A stretch of DNA of 64,000 nucleotides. It comes from Prosapia bicincta (Eukaryota > Arthropoda > Insecta > Hemiptera > Cercopidae). Location: positions 170,662,024 through 170,726,023 of the forward strand of contig JBAIZL010000002.1 in the NCBI GenBank assembly GCA_036971475.1, read 5' to 3'. A model generated the notes under the pieces. The model was not told the DNA's origin, searched no databases, and saw only the letters and a list, made by a program, of their open reading frames with translations. The position numbers were made by a program, and so were the translations under genes. Below are positions 35,246 through 46,806 of this stretch, piece by piece. Each line of letters starts with the position of its first letter. The first letter of the stretch is position 1.

Positions 35246-36177
35246 CTGTAAAAACCAATATTTTACTTTCCCTGTTTACTTGACCAGATTTGTAGTCATT
35301 GTATGGTTAAAGGTAATAAGGGAGCAAAAAAAGAATTAAAAAATGCAGTTATCAACAACGTTCTACGGGAAACACAATTTTTTTGTGAAAAAACTAAGAC
35401 TTTAGCTCAAAAGCTTAAAAAAGTAAAAAACTAAAAACAATTATAGTTTTTTTCTCCCAATTGCAGTAAACATACATCAATTATTTAAAATTGATCCCGT
35501 TTTGAAAATAATCCAATTATCTGAATTTTTGTTTATCCAAATGGGGTCAGGTCCCAATTGATTCGGATAGCTGGAGTTCTAATGTAATTAGTAATTTCAT
35601 TAAAATTAATTATAATCAATATAAAGTGATTTAGCCAACTCTTGGAACATGTCACTGCTGTCATGGTGGAGGTTCTGATCAAAAAATTATAAGTTTCATT
35701 TTGTTAATAATGTTGCAATTTGTGAAAGCTCAAAAATAAAACAACTTCTTACAGTGTAGCTACTTACATAGGTGCTACGAAACATTAGATGAGATAAAAT
35801 CAGTTACAATTTAAAGTAAACATTTTTGGTGAGGATACTCAACCAAAATTTGTGGGATTAAAAAGATTAAATTATCTTTTATAAGGAAGTAAATGTGTAA
35901 AATACTATCAAAATTCACAAAGTTATTCATTTTTATGCATTTCAATACATCACGTCTCAAGAAACAATATGAAATAATACAAATAAAATAACTACTATGT
36001 AATTATACTAAAAACCAATAATTTTGTTGTAGTAGAAGATAATTACTGCAAAACTAACACTTACACTTGAATAAAAATTTTAAATGTAGATGTAAAATTT
36101 TTATTAGATATTTCCATCTTATACTTGAGCTACTATATTATTTTATAGCTTTACACTTCAATATAAATAATAACACG
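35246..36177. other. Intron; Tigger-like terminal fragment
   Basis: Near 35490-35587, AATTGATTCGGATAGCTGGA followed by GTTCTAATGTA looks like a decayed Tigger-type end, compare 62924-62966. Nothing else is recognised. Confidence 0.35.
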
Positions 36178-37129
36178 TTAACTGCCATTGCAGTCACCGG
36201 TAACCAACACTGTACTTTAGCATAGGGCAGCAGAGGTCACCCGTGACCGACAATGTAGACCTGACTTTAGATCCTCACACAAGGCTGTCGGGCACATTAA
36301 CGATGTATTTATTTAACCATATGAGGTGTCCGACATGGCCTCTGTGTTGTTCCTGCAGCTTGGCATTCAGAAATTTAAAAATTTTTTCAAGACTGTAATT
36401 CTTAGGAAACTATAGGTTGAGACATACAAGTAAGATTTAGAAAGAAATAGGATTTATTTACACTTTTTTGTAGAACTATATTACATTTTAGAATAGTATT
36501 AGATTTGATTTGATCCTAAAAAAAAATTCACCTAAAACAACTTAACAATTCAAAAATTAGAAGCTAAAAACTCATATAAATGTGAAACATATAAACTTAG
36601 AAACTAAAAACATAAGATCATATAGAGTTTGTAAAATCAGCTCTATTTAAAACATACTTGTATTGAAACAACACAAACATAAATGTAAGAATAATGTTCA
36701 GCCTATATTTACATTCTAATTATTCGTGAAAAAATATTTTCAAACAAAAATACAGTTATGCTGAAAATTTACATTGCGTATCTATACAATACGTGAGAAA
36801 AATCTAGTAGCTATATTTATTGTTTAGAAATATCTAGAATATTGTGAAAATATGTTGTAGTATATATTTATAATTGAATTTATATTGAAAAAATAAAAAT
36901 AAATTGCAAATATTTTATATTCATTCGGAAGATTGGCCTTGAACTTGGAATGCGTAGTTAGCCCAACAATATGACCGAAGCGACGCATCATAGTATATTT
37001 AACATCACACCATGACAGTCACCGGTGTCAGACGACATTATGAAATAAACTAGTATAAAAGAAAAAAATACACTAGACGACAAAATTATGTTTGAAAGTT
37101 AGAAAACTGGTTGGCAATCAATATGTTAA
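36178..37129. mobile_element. Possible piggyBac-like element with TTAA ends
   Basis: TTAACTGCCATTGCAG at 36178 and a right end reading, on the minus strand, TTAACATATTGATTGCCAAC share a weak ATTG/TGCCA pattern. CAGTCACCGGT occurs near both ends. There is no transposase. The end match is imperfect, so this is tentative. Confidence 0.3.
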
Positions 37130-37650
37130 TACATAATCATTCGCCTTTTGTTTTTTATGTAGTCAAAGTTTTCTGTTATACACCCGATCTGAGTGTAGTA
37201 AAAATATCGGGAAATAAATAAAAAGTAATTGTTTTATTCAGCCCATGATGTTGGATAAATCTTTTAACCATAATTTCAGTAAGTTATAAAATTTTAAGGT
37301 TTGAACTGAATTAATAATTTTAAATTAAATAGCAACAGTAAAACAAGCAAAATAAAGTTAGGATTTATCTGATTTTATACAACAATTTCTTTTTCAATAC
37401 AACATACTTAAAAATGTCATCCAAAAGTAGCCATTTATAACATTGAAAATAAATTAAAAGCAAGATATGAATGATCCAAAAGAAAAAGTACCGTGTATGT
37501 TTAAAATTATGTTGTAACTCTTTTGAAGGAAAATAAATAAATTTTCTCTTACGTTATAGGAATAATACATTATGTGTATCAATAATAATATTAAATGGTC
37601 ACATAACAAGAATAGTTCTTAAAACCTAGAAATATATATATATATATATA
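37130..37650. other. Intron, nothing recognised
   Basis: AT-rich DNA with no coding or repeat structure that I can see. Confidence 0.4.
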
Positions 37651-37847
37651 TTCTTGATATTTAACGTTATCCATTGTTTTTCCGTTGCACTGACTTTATG
37701 AAGTTAATATATTACTATGTAAGTAATTTTATCCACCATTAAGTGCAATAATTTTACCTTGAGTGATAAGGTAGGTAGTAAGTGAAGGTAAAATTATTGC
37801 ACTTAATGGTGGATAAAATTACTTACATAGTAATATATTAACTTCAT
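37651..37847 (-). repeat. Fold-back repeat H1-d
   Basis: Tail at left, arms of about 80 bp, and an asymmetric centre (TGATAAGGTAGGTAGTAAGT) in place of the hammerhead-like core. (TA)n lies on both sides. Confidence 0.8.
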
Positions 37848-37868
37848 ATATATATATATATATATATA

Positions 37869-38279
37869 TTCTTGATATTTAACATTATCCATTGTTTTTC
37901 CGTTGCACTGACTTTATGAAGTTAATATATTACTATGTGAGTAATTTTATCCACCATTAAGTGCAATAATTTTACCTTGAGTGATGAGGCACCTTTCGGT
38001 CGTTGACCATTGTCGAATCACTGATTTTTCTCTGCTGTGGATGCTACGTCCGTGAAGCCGGTGTTTGTTGACGTTACGCGCACTGATCAAGAAAAAGTGC
38101 GCGTAACGTCAACACAGATCAAGAAAAAGTGCGCGTAACGTCAACAAACACCGGCTTCACGGACATAGCATCCACAGCAGAGAAAAATCAGTGATTCGAC
38201 AATGGTCAACGACCACAAGGTGCCTCATCACTCAAGGTAAAATTATTGCACTTAATGGTGGATAAAATTACTCACATAG

Positions 38280-38284
<5 letters not shown>
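37869..38284 (-). repeat. Fold-back repeat H1-e, long form with PLE-B coding remnant
   Basis: The arms include the H1 end, the hammerhead-like region and part of the C-terminal PLE-B-like coding end (GTGCGCGTAACGTCAACA, compare 33570-33587). The centre holds a short direct duplication (ATCAAGAAAAAGTGCGCGTA appears twice). The right arm has ACAA where GAAA is expected; the left arm keeps GAAA. This is the clearest link from fold-back to PLE. Confidence 0.82.
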
Positions 38285-38328
<44 letters not shown>

Positions 38329-38330
<2 letters not shown>

Positions 38331-38503
38331 TTTTTTGGATTAGGAGACTGACAGACTTACCTTGGTAAGAGTCCACTCTGTAGTCTTTTTGTGTTTTCTC
38401 TTCGATTGACAAAGACCACAGAGTGGACTCTTACCAAGGTAAGTCTGTCAGTCTCCTAGTCCAAAAAATCTAAATAATCTTTACCAACCAAAACTAACCT
38501 AAA
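38329..38503. repeat. Fold-back repeat H2-d, shortened
   Basis: Both H2 arms and the right tail are present, but most of the middle is deleted. Confidence 0.78.
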
Positions 38504-38513
38504 AATAACTATA

Positions 38514-38585
<72 letters not shown>

Positions 38586-38588
38586 CAT

Positions 38589-38837
38589 ACTTGATATTTT
38601 ATGTTATCCATTGTTTTTCCGTTGCACTAATTTTATGAAGTTAATATATTACTATTGTAAGTAATTTTATCCACCATTAAGTGCAATAATTTTACCTTGA
38701 GTGATGAGGCACCTTTCTCTTGAGAAAAATATCAGTGATTCGACAATGGTCAAGTGACCGAAAGGTGCCTTATCACTCAAGGTAAAATTATTGCACTTAA
38801 TGGTGGACAAAATTACTTACAATAGTAATATATTAAT
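38589..38837 (-). repeat. Fold-back repeat H1-f
   Basis: Tail at left and arms of about 100 bp. The right arm keeps TCGACAATGGTC and GACCGAAAGG. The arms have diverged slightly. Confidence 0.78.
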
Positions 38838-38853
38838 ATATATATATATATAT

Positions 38854-39024
38854 ACTTACCTTGGTAAGAGTCCACTCTGTAGTCTTGAAATATAAACACA
38901 TAAAAGCACTTAAACAATGATATATTTCAACCACACAGTGGTCTTTGTCAATCGAAGAGAAAACACAAAAAGAAATATGAGAGAATGAAATAAAATAATC
39001 TTTACCAACCAAAACTAACCTAAA
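38854..39024. repeat. Fold-back repeat H2-e, one arm lost
   Basis: The left arm is partly present from ACTTACCTTGG, with the middle and the right tail, but the right arm is deleted. Confidence 0.7.
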
Positions 39025-39038
39025 TATATATATATATA

Positions 39039-40440
39039 CAGTCGAACCTCCAGATAGCGAAATCCTCTATATAACGAATTTTTATCTTGTCCCATGACAT
39101 TTTAGAAGTTATACTGCTTATTTACCTCTATGTAACGAATTTCGAATCTCTCAATAATGAAGTTTATTTTCCATTTCAACCGAAGAAATTTAGTGTTGTA
39201 TAGGCAGCTCACAATGGCATTTCCAGGAAATTGTTTATTTTCAGCAAGGTCAACAAAACCAAGAATGGTAGGCAAAACACATGTCGGCAATTGACTGCAT
39301 GTTATAGTTCGGTTCAGTTAAGACGTTCAGCACGGCTAGCATTCCGGCACACTCTGGGTCCCTTACAGATGCGCTCCCAGCTTATTTCCTTAGATACGGC
39401 GCGCTCACTCCCAGGCTAATTGAAACTTCTCTAGTGTCGATATCTGTATAAAGGTTTGATTTTTACGTCGGTGCTTTAAAAGAGATTGGAGAACATTGTG
39501 CCTGAGTTGTTTTTAAATCCGACCATCCCAAGTTAACTTTTGATGCTTCAACTGAAATGATTCAGGAAGTTTTATGAACAGATTTCATTTGGTTTAACTT
39601 TTATATTTTAATGTTTTGTTTTAGTTTGAACCATTTAACGCAGCAGAATATGCGGTAAAAAAAACGATCATAAAAATTAACCAAGCTTTCTGAACTAACG
39701 CAATAATAAATGATAACTGTCCTATTAGAGTTAATAAACCAACTGGAGGTGGGAACAGACTATTGTAAATATGAGTCATTGACAAAATGCTTTGACGCCT
39801 GAAAACCTAATGTGTCAACATAAGGTTGTAGTAAACAAATGTCAGCTAATCTCGGCTATAAATAGTCTCGAACTTGACATATGTATTATCTATGTCTCCG
39901 TTTACATTATCGATCTCTATGGCTTTGTGGAACACGTAGCACAAATGTTGCTAAGCTCAGTTACTTATTTTTATTCGTGCAGTAAAATGCAACAAAAAAT
40001 TACTAACTTTTTCAAGTAAAATTTTGAAAACTATAAACGATTTAAAAAGTACCTATACAGAGTTACTGTATTTACAGTACTGTATTACTGTACATCGTAT
40101 TTTATGTTCAATTTAATACAGTATTTGTTTCTCCGGATACGGTCTGTGTAGTGTATAAAACAGTTTGTGTTGTTTGAAATTGAATTGTGTATATAAAAAT
40201 AAAATACTGATAGATTGTGTGTATTCAAATAAAATCAGTATAGGCAGTTAATAAATATAATACGGTTAATCAATAATACAGTTACTAAATTACGGCTTAC
40301 TGAGTTTGCTTCGATTAAATTCCACTACATTCAAGTCATGCTTCCTGAAAATGAATTGGTGGGTGTACTTATTTACCAGTAAGTTTTCATAAGCATTAGA
40401 TAACTTATCATAATAGCCTATACAGAGTAGACTAAATATA
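39039..40440 (+). pseudogene. Decayed Tigger/pogo element
   Basis: The left end CAGTCGAACCTCCAGATAGC with nearby repeats of the form CTCTATATAACGAATTTT is a Tigger-type terminal repeat next to (TA)n. Coding words survive only at the far end: KMQQKITNFFK then a stop (to 40019), like the usual C-terminus of Tigger/jerky transposases. The DDE core is not readable. No matching right end was found before the (TA)n at 40443. Confidence 0.45.
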
Positions 40441-40494
<54 letters not shown>

Positions 40495-40497
<3 letters not shown>

Positions 40498-41816
40498 GGT
40501 GAGGCAGCATAACTTCCTTTTTTGAAAACTCAATAAAAACTATTGTATGCATCTAAAAATATTTATTTATTTTTTATAATGTAGGTACATGTCTAAAGTT
40601 TTTATTTACATTGTTTTGAAGATCAAATCTGTTAGGTGACGTCCCTCATTCTCCATTGCGTAAACCGATTTCTGGCGTTTGTCATGACTCTTGTTAGCGT
40701 AGCAGGTGTTATGTTGGCAATTTCTTCTTGGATGTTGGTCTTCAAATCTTGCAGGGTTCTTGGACGGTTCACATAAACACGGGATTTCAAAAAACCACAT
40801 AGAAAAGAATCACAAGGGGACAGATTGGGAGAGCGTGCCGGCCATTCCAAATCGCCTCTAACTGAGATAAGAGTGTGAGATAACTGAGATAACTCTGGAA
40901 AGTGTTCCCTTAAAACAGCCATCGATGGTCTTGAAGTGTGTGCTGTTGCACCGTCTTGTTGGAGCCAAGTGTCGCCCAAATCCAACTCTTCTAGCCGTGA
41001 GAAAAAAATTCTGTAGCATGTTTACATACCGGTCCGAATTCACTGGCACTGTAACCTCATTTTCCTCAAAAAACCAGGGACCAATAATTCCAGCTGAGGA
41101 AATTGCACACCACACTGTGACTTTGGGTGAATGCAAAGGCCTTTGATGCAATTCTCGAGGGTTGTTGTCAGCCCAGTAGCGCATGTTTTGTTTGTTAACC
41201 GACCTACACAAATGAAAATGGGCTTCATCGCTAAAAAAACAATAGCACCCTCAGGAACGACATCAAGAAGAAGCTCACACGCGTTCATCCGAGAATTGAA
41301 GTCACGTTCTGAAAATTCCTGCACTATCGCCATCTTATAGGGATGAAAATGAAGATCATCACGAAGAATTCTTCTCACAGAACGATCGGATAGTCCATGG
41401 GCAGATGCGTGTTTGCGAGCAGAACGCCGTGGTGATCGCAACATCGACGCTCTCACTGCTTCAATGTTCTCAGGTGATGTAACGGGCCGAGGGACTCCAG
41501 TTCTTCGTTTTGTTGCACTTGCAGTTTGTCTGAATGTAGTGACCCATGTAACAATTGATTTGCGGTCTGGGACGGGGCTAAATTAAAGCGATTCCGAAAT
41601 GCGCGCTGTGTTGCAATAACCGAACATCCGCTTGAAAAGTAGGCCTCAACGGCAAAGTCACGCTCCTCACTATTCCAACGCATGATGGCGACTGAAACGT
41701 GTCGGGACAAAACTTTACTGTACCCCCTCTTAAACGAGACCACTAGCGCTCCGCTATGACATCAACTAACTGAATGGCGAGCATTTAAAAAAAGGAAATT
41801 ATGCTGCCGCACCCTG
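40495..41816 (-). mobile_element. Mariner/Tc1-type transposon, 1322 bp
   Basis: Inverted ends CAGGGTGAGGCAGCATAACT (left) and TATGCTGCCGCACCCTG (right) are flanked by TA on both sides, the target duplication of the Tc1/mariner superfamily. The left TA belongs to a long (TA)n. The single transposase gene lies on the minus strand. Confidence 0.88.
40632..41683 (-). pseudogene. Mariner/Tc1-type transposase, frameshifted
   Basis: The likely start is MRWNSEERDFAVEAYFSSG at 41683, the helix-turn-helix region. Four frames then carry, in order, RRSARKHASAHGLSDRSVRR, DEAHFHL (first Asp), SPKVTVWCAISSAGIIGPWF, QQDGATAHTSRPSMAVL (second Asp), and WPARSPNLSPCD with FLCGFLKSRVYVNRP (third acidic residue). 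At least three frameshifts separate these, and a small duplication sits between the second and third acidic motifs. The family cuts and pastes DNA at TA. This copy is inactive, although its ends look usable. Confidence 0.85.
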
Positions 41817-42039
41817 TATATTAATATATTTTTCAATATGAAAAATATTGAATGTGGATATCTAATGCAATGAAGAAACATCAATAAAACATTTTTAACA
41901 ACTTGAATTTCAAATAAATTGAGACTTTATAAAACATTATCCTATATTAACATTGGCCTATTACACTAACTACGCTCGCGATATTATACTTTTATTACCG
42001 CAGGTAGTGCGATATGCGTAAGATGGGGTGGAGCATTCT

Positions 42040-42110
42040 TTACAACACAACCTCTCAATAACGAATACCTCTCTACAAAGAATTTTTTTTCTGGATAATC
42101 GACTTCGTTT
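42040..42110 (+). mobile_element. Tigger-type terminal fragment
   Basis: AACCTCTCAATAACGAATAC with a second CTCTACAAAGAAT repeat resembles the end at 39039 in direct, not inverted, orientation, so it is probably a separate remnant. Confidence 0.4.
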
Positions 42111-42161
42111 ATATATATATATATATATATTTATTTATTTACTTTGTACACAAATATTTAC

Positions 42162-42302
42162 CTGCTTGATTCAGAACTGTCAGATGAAGAGCTGTCGTTT
42201 GAAGACGTAGATGAATTTCTGCTATGTTTCTTAAATTTCCTCTTCTTTTTCTCTTTTGAGGTTGATCTCTTCTTTTTTGTTACATGTTTTAATGCATCTG
42301 AT
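42162..42302 (-). CDS. SRRM2-like gene, exon (third seen)
   Basis: A 141-nt exon between ATTTACAG and GTAAATATT on the minus strand. It encodes SDALKHVTKKKRSTSKEKKK, then KHSRNSS and a Ser/Asp-rich end with SSSSDSSESS. Basic and Ser-rich tracts of this type are typical of SR-related nuclear speckle proteins. Both borders split a codon after its second base and join cleanly to the exons at 52654-52716 and 35164-35245. The upstream hydrophobic residues in the longer open frame are intron and should be ignored. Confidence 0.7.
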
Positions 42303-43085
42303 CTGTAAATTAAAAACAAGAGTATCAATAAACAAAGAAATACGCTCAAAAAGCATGCACTCATATCAAACTTTTATACAAATACAAACAAAATACTAAA
42401 ACTCTTAAAAATCTTGGCAATATACTTTCTACATCCATACGGATGTATCATTTGGTTGTACATGAAGTTCATACATTTAGTTGTACCATTCAAAAATGTA
42501 TTCTATGCTATTCAAAAATGTTAAAATTCTATTCAAATTTGTACAAAAGATAAACTCATCTCTTCTGACAGTAGTAGAAAACAATGTTAAAACAGCAACA
42601 TTCAAGTAGTAACATTCAATTCACTACAAGGAAAAAATCCCATGGATAATCCAGGATAAATAATGAAAATATTGAGCTAGTTGGAAACAAAAGCTACTAT
42701 CATTTTTTTAGAGTTTTAAAAAAACTGATAAAGTTAGTAAAAAAGTCTATAGCTAACCATAGTTTCAACCTGATATTCCTAAAATTATTATTTAAACAAT
42801 TTTCCAAAGATATTTATGCAAACAAAATAAATTCCTAAAACTCAATTGAAATGTAAAACTAAATTTACAAATCATCTAGAAAAGTCAATAATTAAATTCA
42901 TAATCAGACATTTATAATAAAACTAACCATGATATAAGTTACTTAAAAAGAGTGAAGTTCACAGATGAAGCAAAGGACTCTGTAACCACCATAAATTGGT
43001 GATTAGCGACTCAACAAAAGAAATAGATTCTTGATTACATCTGTAATTCGTTTAGGGATTTTGATTCTGGGAATAGTTGATTCTA
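42303..43085. other. Intron, nothing recognised
   Basis: AT-rich DNA up to the LINE target site. No coding support. Confidence 0.4.
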
Positions 43086-43095
43086 ATGGTATCGA

Positions 43096-43916
43096 CCCGG
43101 CAAGCTGGCCTGAGCAACCGGGCGGGTCCACAGGTGGCGGATAGTGGGACGGCCTACAGAAATGTAGGTTACCTGTGAATAAGGATTCCGGAAGGTTTCT
43201 GAATATGCAGGCCTGGACCAAGGCTATGGTTCAAAGGTGAGGAATTATCCCTCCTCGTCAGTCAACCGGTTGGGGGTGGTAGAAATAACTGCTCTGACTG
43301 GGGAGACTGGGGTAGTTGGGAATTAAGTCCTCACAATGCTACTCTCACCTCCCAGGTGAACCAAGGGCAATGCGACAGTGAAGTATGGGCGGGAAACTAC
43401 CCTAACGACACAGTTGTCAAAAAGAGAGTAAAGCAGGCTGTTCGCTCCATAAGCAACAGTTAATAATGTCCTGAACTTGGGGTGTGCTTCAAGGTCAATG
43501 ACTGAATACCCAATCCAAGGTGGAAGGCATCGTGCCGAAGGATGAATGGCTGCAGGGTATAAAATGCAGTTACACACGATCCCCTTGAGGAACCAGACAA
43601 AACCTCATTGTATGTTGTCTTGCCAGGGCAGTGGGGGCTCTGCTCTGGTCGACCGTTATTTCCCCCATACTCGTAGGACGTTAATGGACCAAGTAAGTAA
43701 AAGAATTGATTTCGAGACTGCACAGACAGCGGGAGCCAATGAGACGGCAAACCGTGAGTCTGTAGCAGATGTGTCAACGGCAACCATCACTGGGGGTGCG
43801 GGGGCGGCTGTCAAGCTGCCGACTGCAGAAACCGGTGAAGTGGCTGTAGAGTTGAGCATGCTGTCTAGTCCTGGGGCTGCTCTGCGGACCCAGGTGACTG
43901 CAAATTAAGTAGAACA
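43096..43916 (+). other. LINE 5' region
   Basis: GC-rich, starting CCCGGCAAGCTGGCC. A 120-codon frame (43546-43908, ending 8 bp before ORF2) is Ala/Thr-rich in its second half but shows no zinc knuckles. It may be what remains of ORF1, or just leader. Confidence 0.45.
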
Positions 43917-45434
43917 ATGATCAAGATCCTCCAAGTGAACCTACAGCGTAGCAGAGCGGCGAGTGCTGTAGTGTGTAGGATGCTGGACAGGGGAGAGGTG
44001 GACTTGGTTCTCATCCAGGAGCCATGGATTTCTGGAGGACGAATATGCAGGCTGGCGACATCTGGAGGTAAGTTGTTGTACGATAAGGACTCCGGGGTTC
44101 CCAGGACGTGTATCCTGGTTAGGAGGGGGTTGAGTGCTTTTGTACTAACGGACTTCTGCTGCAGGGACTTAATAGCAGTGACGGTGGAGCTGCGGGCGGG
44201 GGGGGAGGATGAAGAGGCTGAACCTTGCCACGGCATATCTCCCCTTTGACTACGCGGGGGCTCTGCCAACACAAGAGCTGAGGAGGCTGGTCGAGCACTG
44301 CAGGGCTGTGGATGAGGAGCTGCTGGTGGGGATGGATGCTAACTCCCATCACACTTCGTGGGGAAGTACAGGTACCAACACTAGAGGTGAGGAACTTTTA
44401 GCTTATCTTAGCTCTAAGAATTTACTAGTCTTAAAACAGGGGGAAGAGCCGACGTTTGTCACTAGGGCCAGACAGGAAGTCCTGGACATTACGGTGGCAT
44501 TGAACCAGACGGCTAGGTATGTACTAAAATGGCATGTGTCGGATGAACCATCTTCTTCTGACCACAGACATATTAGGTATGATATCTCTCTAAATCCAGC
44601 CATGCTTCGGCCAACCAGGGATCCAAGAAGAACAGACTGGGACTGCTATAGGAGGGACCTGGGAGTTCGGATTGAGGAGGCTGGATTGGAGTATGGTGGG
44701 AGGAGAGAGCTAGAAGACTCTGCCGCATTGGTTGGCGAGGCTATAGTAGAATCCTTTACTGATAACTGCCCTCTCAGTGAGGGGAGAAAAGTAGGGGATC
44801 CGTCATGGTGGAACAAGAAGCTAGCCAAACTTCGGAAGACCATCAGGAGACTCTTTAATAGAGTAAAAAAGAACGGGGAGTGGGACCAGTATAGGAAAAC
44901 ACTAACCGAATACAACAGGGCAATTAGAGAAGCACGCAGGAAGTCCTGGAAGGAGTTTTGTCAAGAGATTGACAAAACTCGGGAAGGGGCACGACTGCAT
45001 AAAGTGCTCTCTAAGGACCCAGTTAACCCGGTGGGGATGCTAAGAACCCCACTGGGAAATATAACAAAAACTGCAGGGGAAACTGTGGAAGATTTAATCA
45101 GAACACATTTCCCTTCCAGTACTCTGAGGAAACTTGGGGGAGCAGACACTGGACCAGTTGCCAAACTCTCCACAAGACGTGGTAAGAGGGAGGACTGGGA
45201 AGTGGCAAGGAGGATAGTAACTCCACAAAGGGTAAGATGGGCTATTGGCACATTTAAACCCTACAAATCTCCAAGTCCAGATGGGATCTATCCTGTGCTG
45301 CTGCAGCAGGGAATGGATTTGCTGGTACTGGTACTTACTAAATTATACAGGCTAAGCATTGCTCTAGGGCATGTGCCGGCAGCCTGGAAATCTAGTAAGG
45401 TGGTCTTTATACCTAAGCCCACCGGTAACCAATC

Positions 45435-46806
45435 CAGGGTGTCTAGTAAAATAGCTTGAAGAAATTCCCTGAGTTTTCCCTGACTTTTCCAGGGTGTCTA
45501 GTAAAATAGCTTGAAGAAATTCCCTGAGTTTTCCCTGACTTTTCTAAATTGTATTTACACTATATTTATAACACTTAGAATATAAACAAATTTATACTGT
45601 CTTGTCTTAGCTTTTTTGCTTTAGTTTTTCAATCTCTTCAGATATAAGTTCTATTTCTTTTGTAGCAACTGACATCACTTTTGCTTTTTTAGCTTCCAGT
45701 TCCTTCAGCTGAATATTATTTTTCCTCTTCTCAGCTGCTCTTCTATCTTTCTCGGTCATTTTCTGTCTATAGAAAGCCCAGTTTACATTGGGCCCATCCA
45801 TTGATATCTGAAGGATCTTGGATAAATCCAGACTTTGAACACCTTTTAAGAACTAATTGAGTAACTCTTTTGCTTTTGTGTCTGTAAGGAACACGGAACC
45901 AAAATATCGAGCTTTCATTTCATCCGTCTCTGCATCCCAATACCTAACACTCAAATCCATTTGGGCTCTTTGTGATATTTTGTTTAAACTTTCATCAAAG
46001 CCAATTACATAATTAGAATTTGAATTTAAAATAATTTGATAAACCGAATACAACACTATAGGAAATTTTATCTTTCCGCAAACTTATGTTCTGTGCAATG
46101 GTGCTATCAGGGAACATCTTTGGAAAGAGGCACACACTACCTTCTGCATTGCGTAAAGAAGTGTTGCATTACTAAATTCACGCACCATATAATCTCTGCT
46201 TCTGTCACTTCATCTTTCAGTTTATATTTATCCTAAGGAAGGAGGGAAGGTAATGATGACATCTGCATGACGTGATTGCCCGCTACGGCAATGAAAACCG
46301 GAACCTTCCATGTTGAAATAAACAGTGTAAAAATAATCACCGTCAAATAAAACACATACTATCACGAGTCTAGACAAATAGCTGGCTACGAATGTTTACA
46401 CAGCGTTCTGTGTGGTCAGAAACAGACTGAGTTATCTGTTATCTCTACCTGTCCATATGATAACAGAACCACTGCGCACCCCAAGGCCACGGTCCAGCCT
46501 AAAACTTCCCAGCTGTACCAACTCGACACGTTTAATATTTATTGACATAAGTCCTGAGGTCATAGCAACGGGCTTATCAAATAAATAATGGGCATCTAAA
46601 TAAAAAAGTGTTATTTCCTGACTGCCCTGCCCCTAAACCGCTGGCTTACAGTACCAAATATTTGAGAGCAATGGCCACTAGTTTTGTTTCTAATCAAAAT
46701 AAATATTTTCCCGATTTTTTAAAATTTTCCCTGACTTTTCCCTGAATTTTCCAGAATCTTAAAATTCCCTGACTTTTCCAGGTTTTCCCTGTCACTAGAC
46801 ACCCTG
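45435..46806 (-). mobile_element. hAT-like (unclassified) DNA transposon inside the LINE
   Basis: Ends CAGGGTGTCTAGT (left) and ACTAGACACCCTG (right), flanked by CAATC on both sides (45430-45434, 46807-46811). Left of it the LINE frame reads PKPTGN, and right of it GKGYRPITL, so the insertion is clean. The left end is duplicated once (a 61-bp repeat at 45434-45555). A 5-bp duplication is shorter than the 8 bp of ordinary hAT elements, so the superfamily is uncertain. Confidence 0.78.
45598..46056 (-). pseudogene. Transposase-like remnant in the hAT-like insert
   Basis: FDESLNKISQRAQMDLSVRY followed by SVFLTDTKAKELL, a stop, then LQISMDGPNVNWAFYRQKMT and a charged coiled-coil (EKRKNNIQLKELEAKKAKVM). 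The FDESLNK and SMDGPNVNW words recur in a widespread family of insect transposon-derived proteins. The RNase H-like catalytic core is not complete here and stops separate the parts. Confidence 0.55.

Noticed and set aside
36178..37129. A firm piggyBac call
   Set aside because: The two TTAA ends match only weakly; kept as tentative.
42158..42364. Membrane protein suggested by the hydrophobic start of the 68-residue minus-strand frame
   Set aside because: The hydrophobic part lies upstream of the splice acceptor and is intron.
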